Shown here: positions 5,298 to 5,546 of the stretch, piece after piece
Position numbering within the stretch: position 1 is the stretch's first letter
Layout: each line of letters starts with the position of its first letter
NCBI GenBank assembly: GCA_026398835.1
Contig: JAPLSD010000379.1
Coordinates: forward strand, 1-5,546
DNA from: Pseudomonas sp.
GTDB lineage: Bacteria; Pseudomonadota; Gammaproteobacteria; Pseudomonadales; Pseudomonadaceae
DNA length: 5,546 nucleotides
Direction of reading: 5' to 3'
Notes under the pieces: generated by a model
Databases searched by the model: none
What the model saw: only the letters and a program-made list of their open reading frames with translations
What the model was told of the DNA's origin: nothing
Program-made: the position numbers and the translations under genes

Positions 5298-5546
5298 TTG
5301 AAGCGTTGCACATTCAAGTGGCTGTCCGGCCTGGCGCTGACAGGGTTGCTGTTGGCGGCAGTGACGGCGTGCTCGCCCCTCAAACTACTCAACTCGCTGA
5401 CCCCTACCAGTACGTTCAACAAAACCTCAGGCATTGCTTACGGCAGTGATCCGCGGCAGAAACTCGATGTCTATACGCCAAAACAGGGTCTGAAAAACGC
5501 CCCGGTCGTGGTGTTTTTTTACGGCGGTAGCTGGAACAGTGGTTCA
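5298..5546 (+). CDS. alpha/beta-hydrolase (esterase-like) lipoprotein, N-terminal part (truncated by window edge)
   Basis: An open frame of 83 codons runs to the window end. Residues 1-25 form a lipoprotein signal: basic start (K2, R3, K7), hydrophobic core about 8-23, and lipobox VTAC with C25 as the lipidated cysteine. S26 at position +2 suggests transfer to the outer membrane. After a linker, SGIAYGSDPRQKLDVYTP (44-61) and APVVVFFYGGSWNSGS (68-83) match the first strands and oxyanion-hole loop of alpha/beta-hydrolase esterases (usual HGGxW, here YGGSW). The catalytic Ser, Asp and His lie beyond the window, so substrate and activity are unknown. TTG is the only start that keeps the whole signal peptide: an in-frame stop lies at 5280-5282 with no ATG or GTG after it. 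The weak GAGA (5287-5290) upstream fits low expression. No clear promoter was found in 5212-5297. Confidence 0.82.
   Translation, partial: MKRCTFKWLSGLALTGLLLAAVTACSPLKLLNSLTPTSTFNKTSGIAYGSDPRQKLDVYTPKQGLKNAPVVVFFYGGSWNSGS

Noticed and set aside
5514..5520. Run of seven T in the hydrolase gene as a possible frameshift site
   Set aside because: The frame is correct on both sides (VVVFF before, YGGSW after), so there is no sign of a frameshift.

Overview
The window looks like a conserved chromosomal segment of a fluorescens-group Pseudomonas. Codon use is GC-rich and even throughout. The order diguanylate cyclase (divergent) - DUF2333 protein - Nudix hydrolase - SUI1/YciH - arginine decarboxylase is the one I recall from P. 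aeruginosa, PA4843 to PA4839. That assignment comes from protein motifs and remembered gene order, not from a search. I see no tRNA, rRNA, CRISPR array, insertion sequence, phage gene or attachment site.

Layout. Positions 1-537 (minus strand) hold the first 179 codons of a GcbA/AdcA-type response-regulator diguanylate cyclase, cut off inside its first receiver domain. Positions 538-827 are a divergent control region with an 11-bp inverted repeat at 730-769. Positions 828-1895 and 1899-2456 (plus) encode a single-pass membrane protein (DUF2333) and a YfcD-like Nudix hydrolase; they are 3 nt apart and almost certainly one transcript. Positions 2457-2633 hold a probable promoter and a leader with four consecutive hairpins, the last covering the Shine-Dalgarno sequence of the next gene. 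Positions 2634-3005 encode a bacterial SUI1/eIF1-like protein (YciH) starting at GTG. Positions 3006-3229 are a second structured leader, with competing inverted repeats, before speA (3230-5143), the biosynthetic arginine decarboxylase. A long hairpin follows speA at 5162-5211. From 5298 to the window end is the start of an alpha/beta-hydrolase lipoprotein with a TTG start.

How the genes relate. SpeA makes agmatine from arginine, the first step of the arginine route to putrescine. YciH is a translation-initiation-like factor. The cyclase makes c-di-GMP and affects attachment and motility. No single pathway joins them; this is a conserved housekeeping neighbourhood. The coding genes are ordinary. 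The parts worth a second look are non-coding: the two structured leaders (yciH and speA) and the inverted repeat in the divergent cyclase/DUF2333 promoter region. None of these is proven to function, and conservation analysis would be the deciding test.
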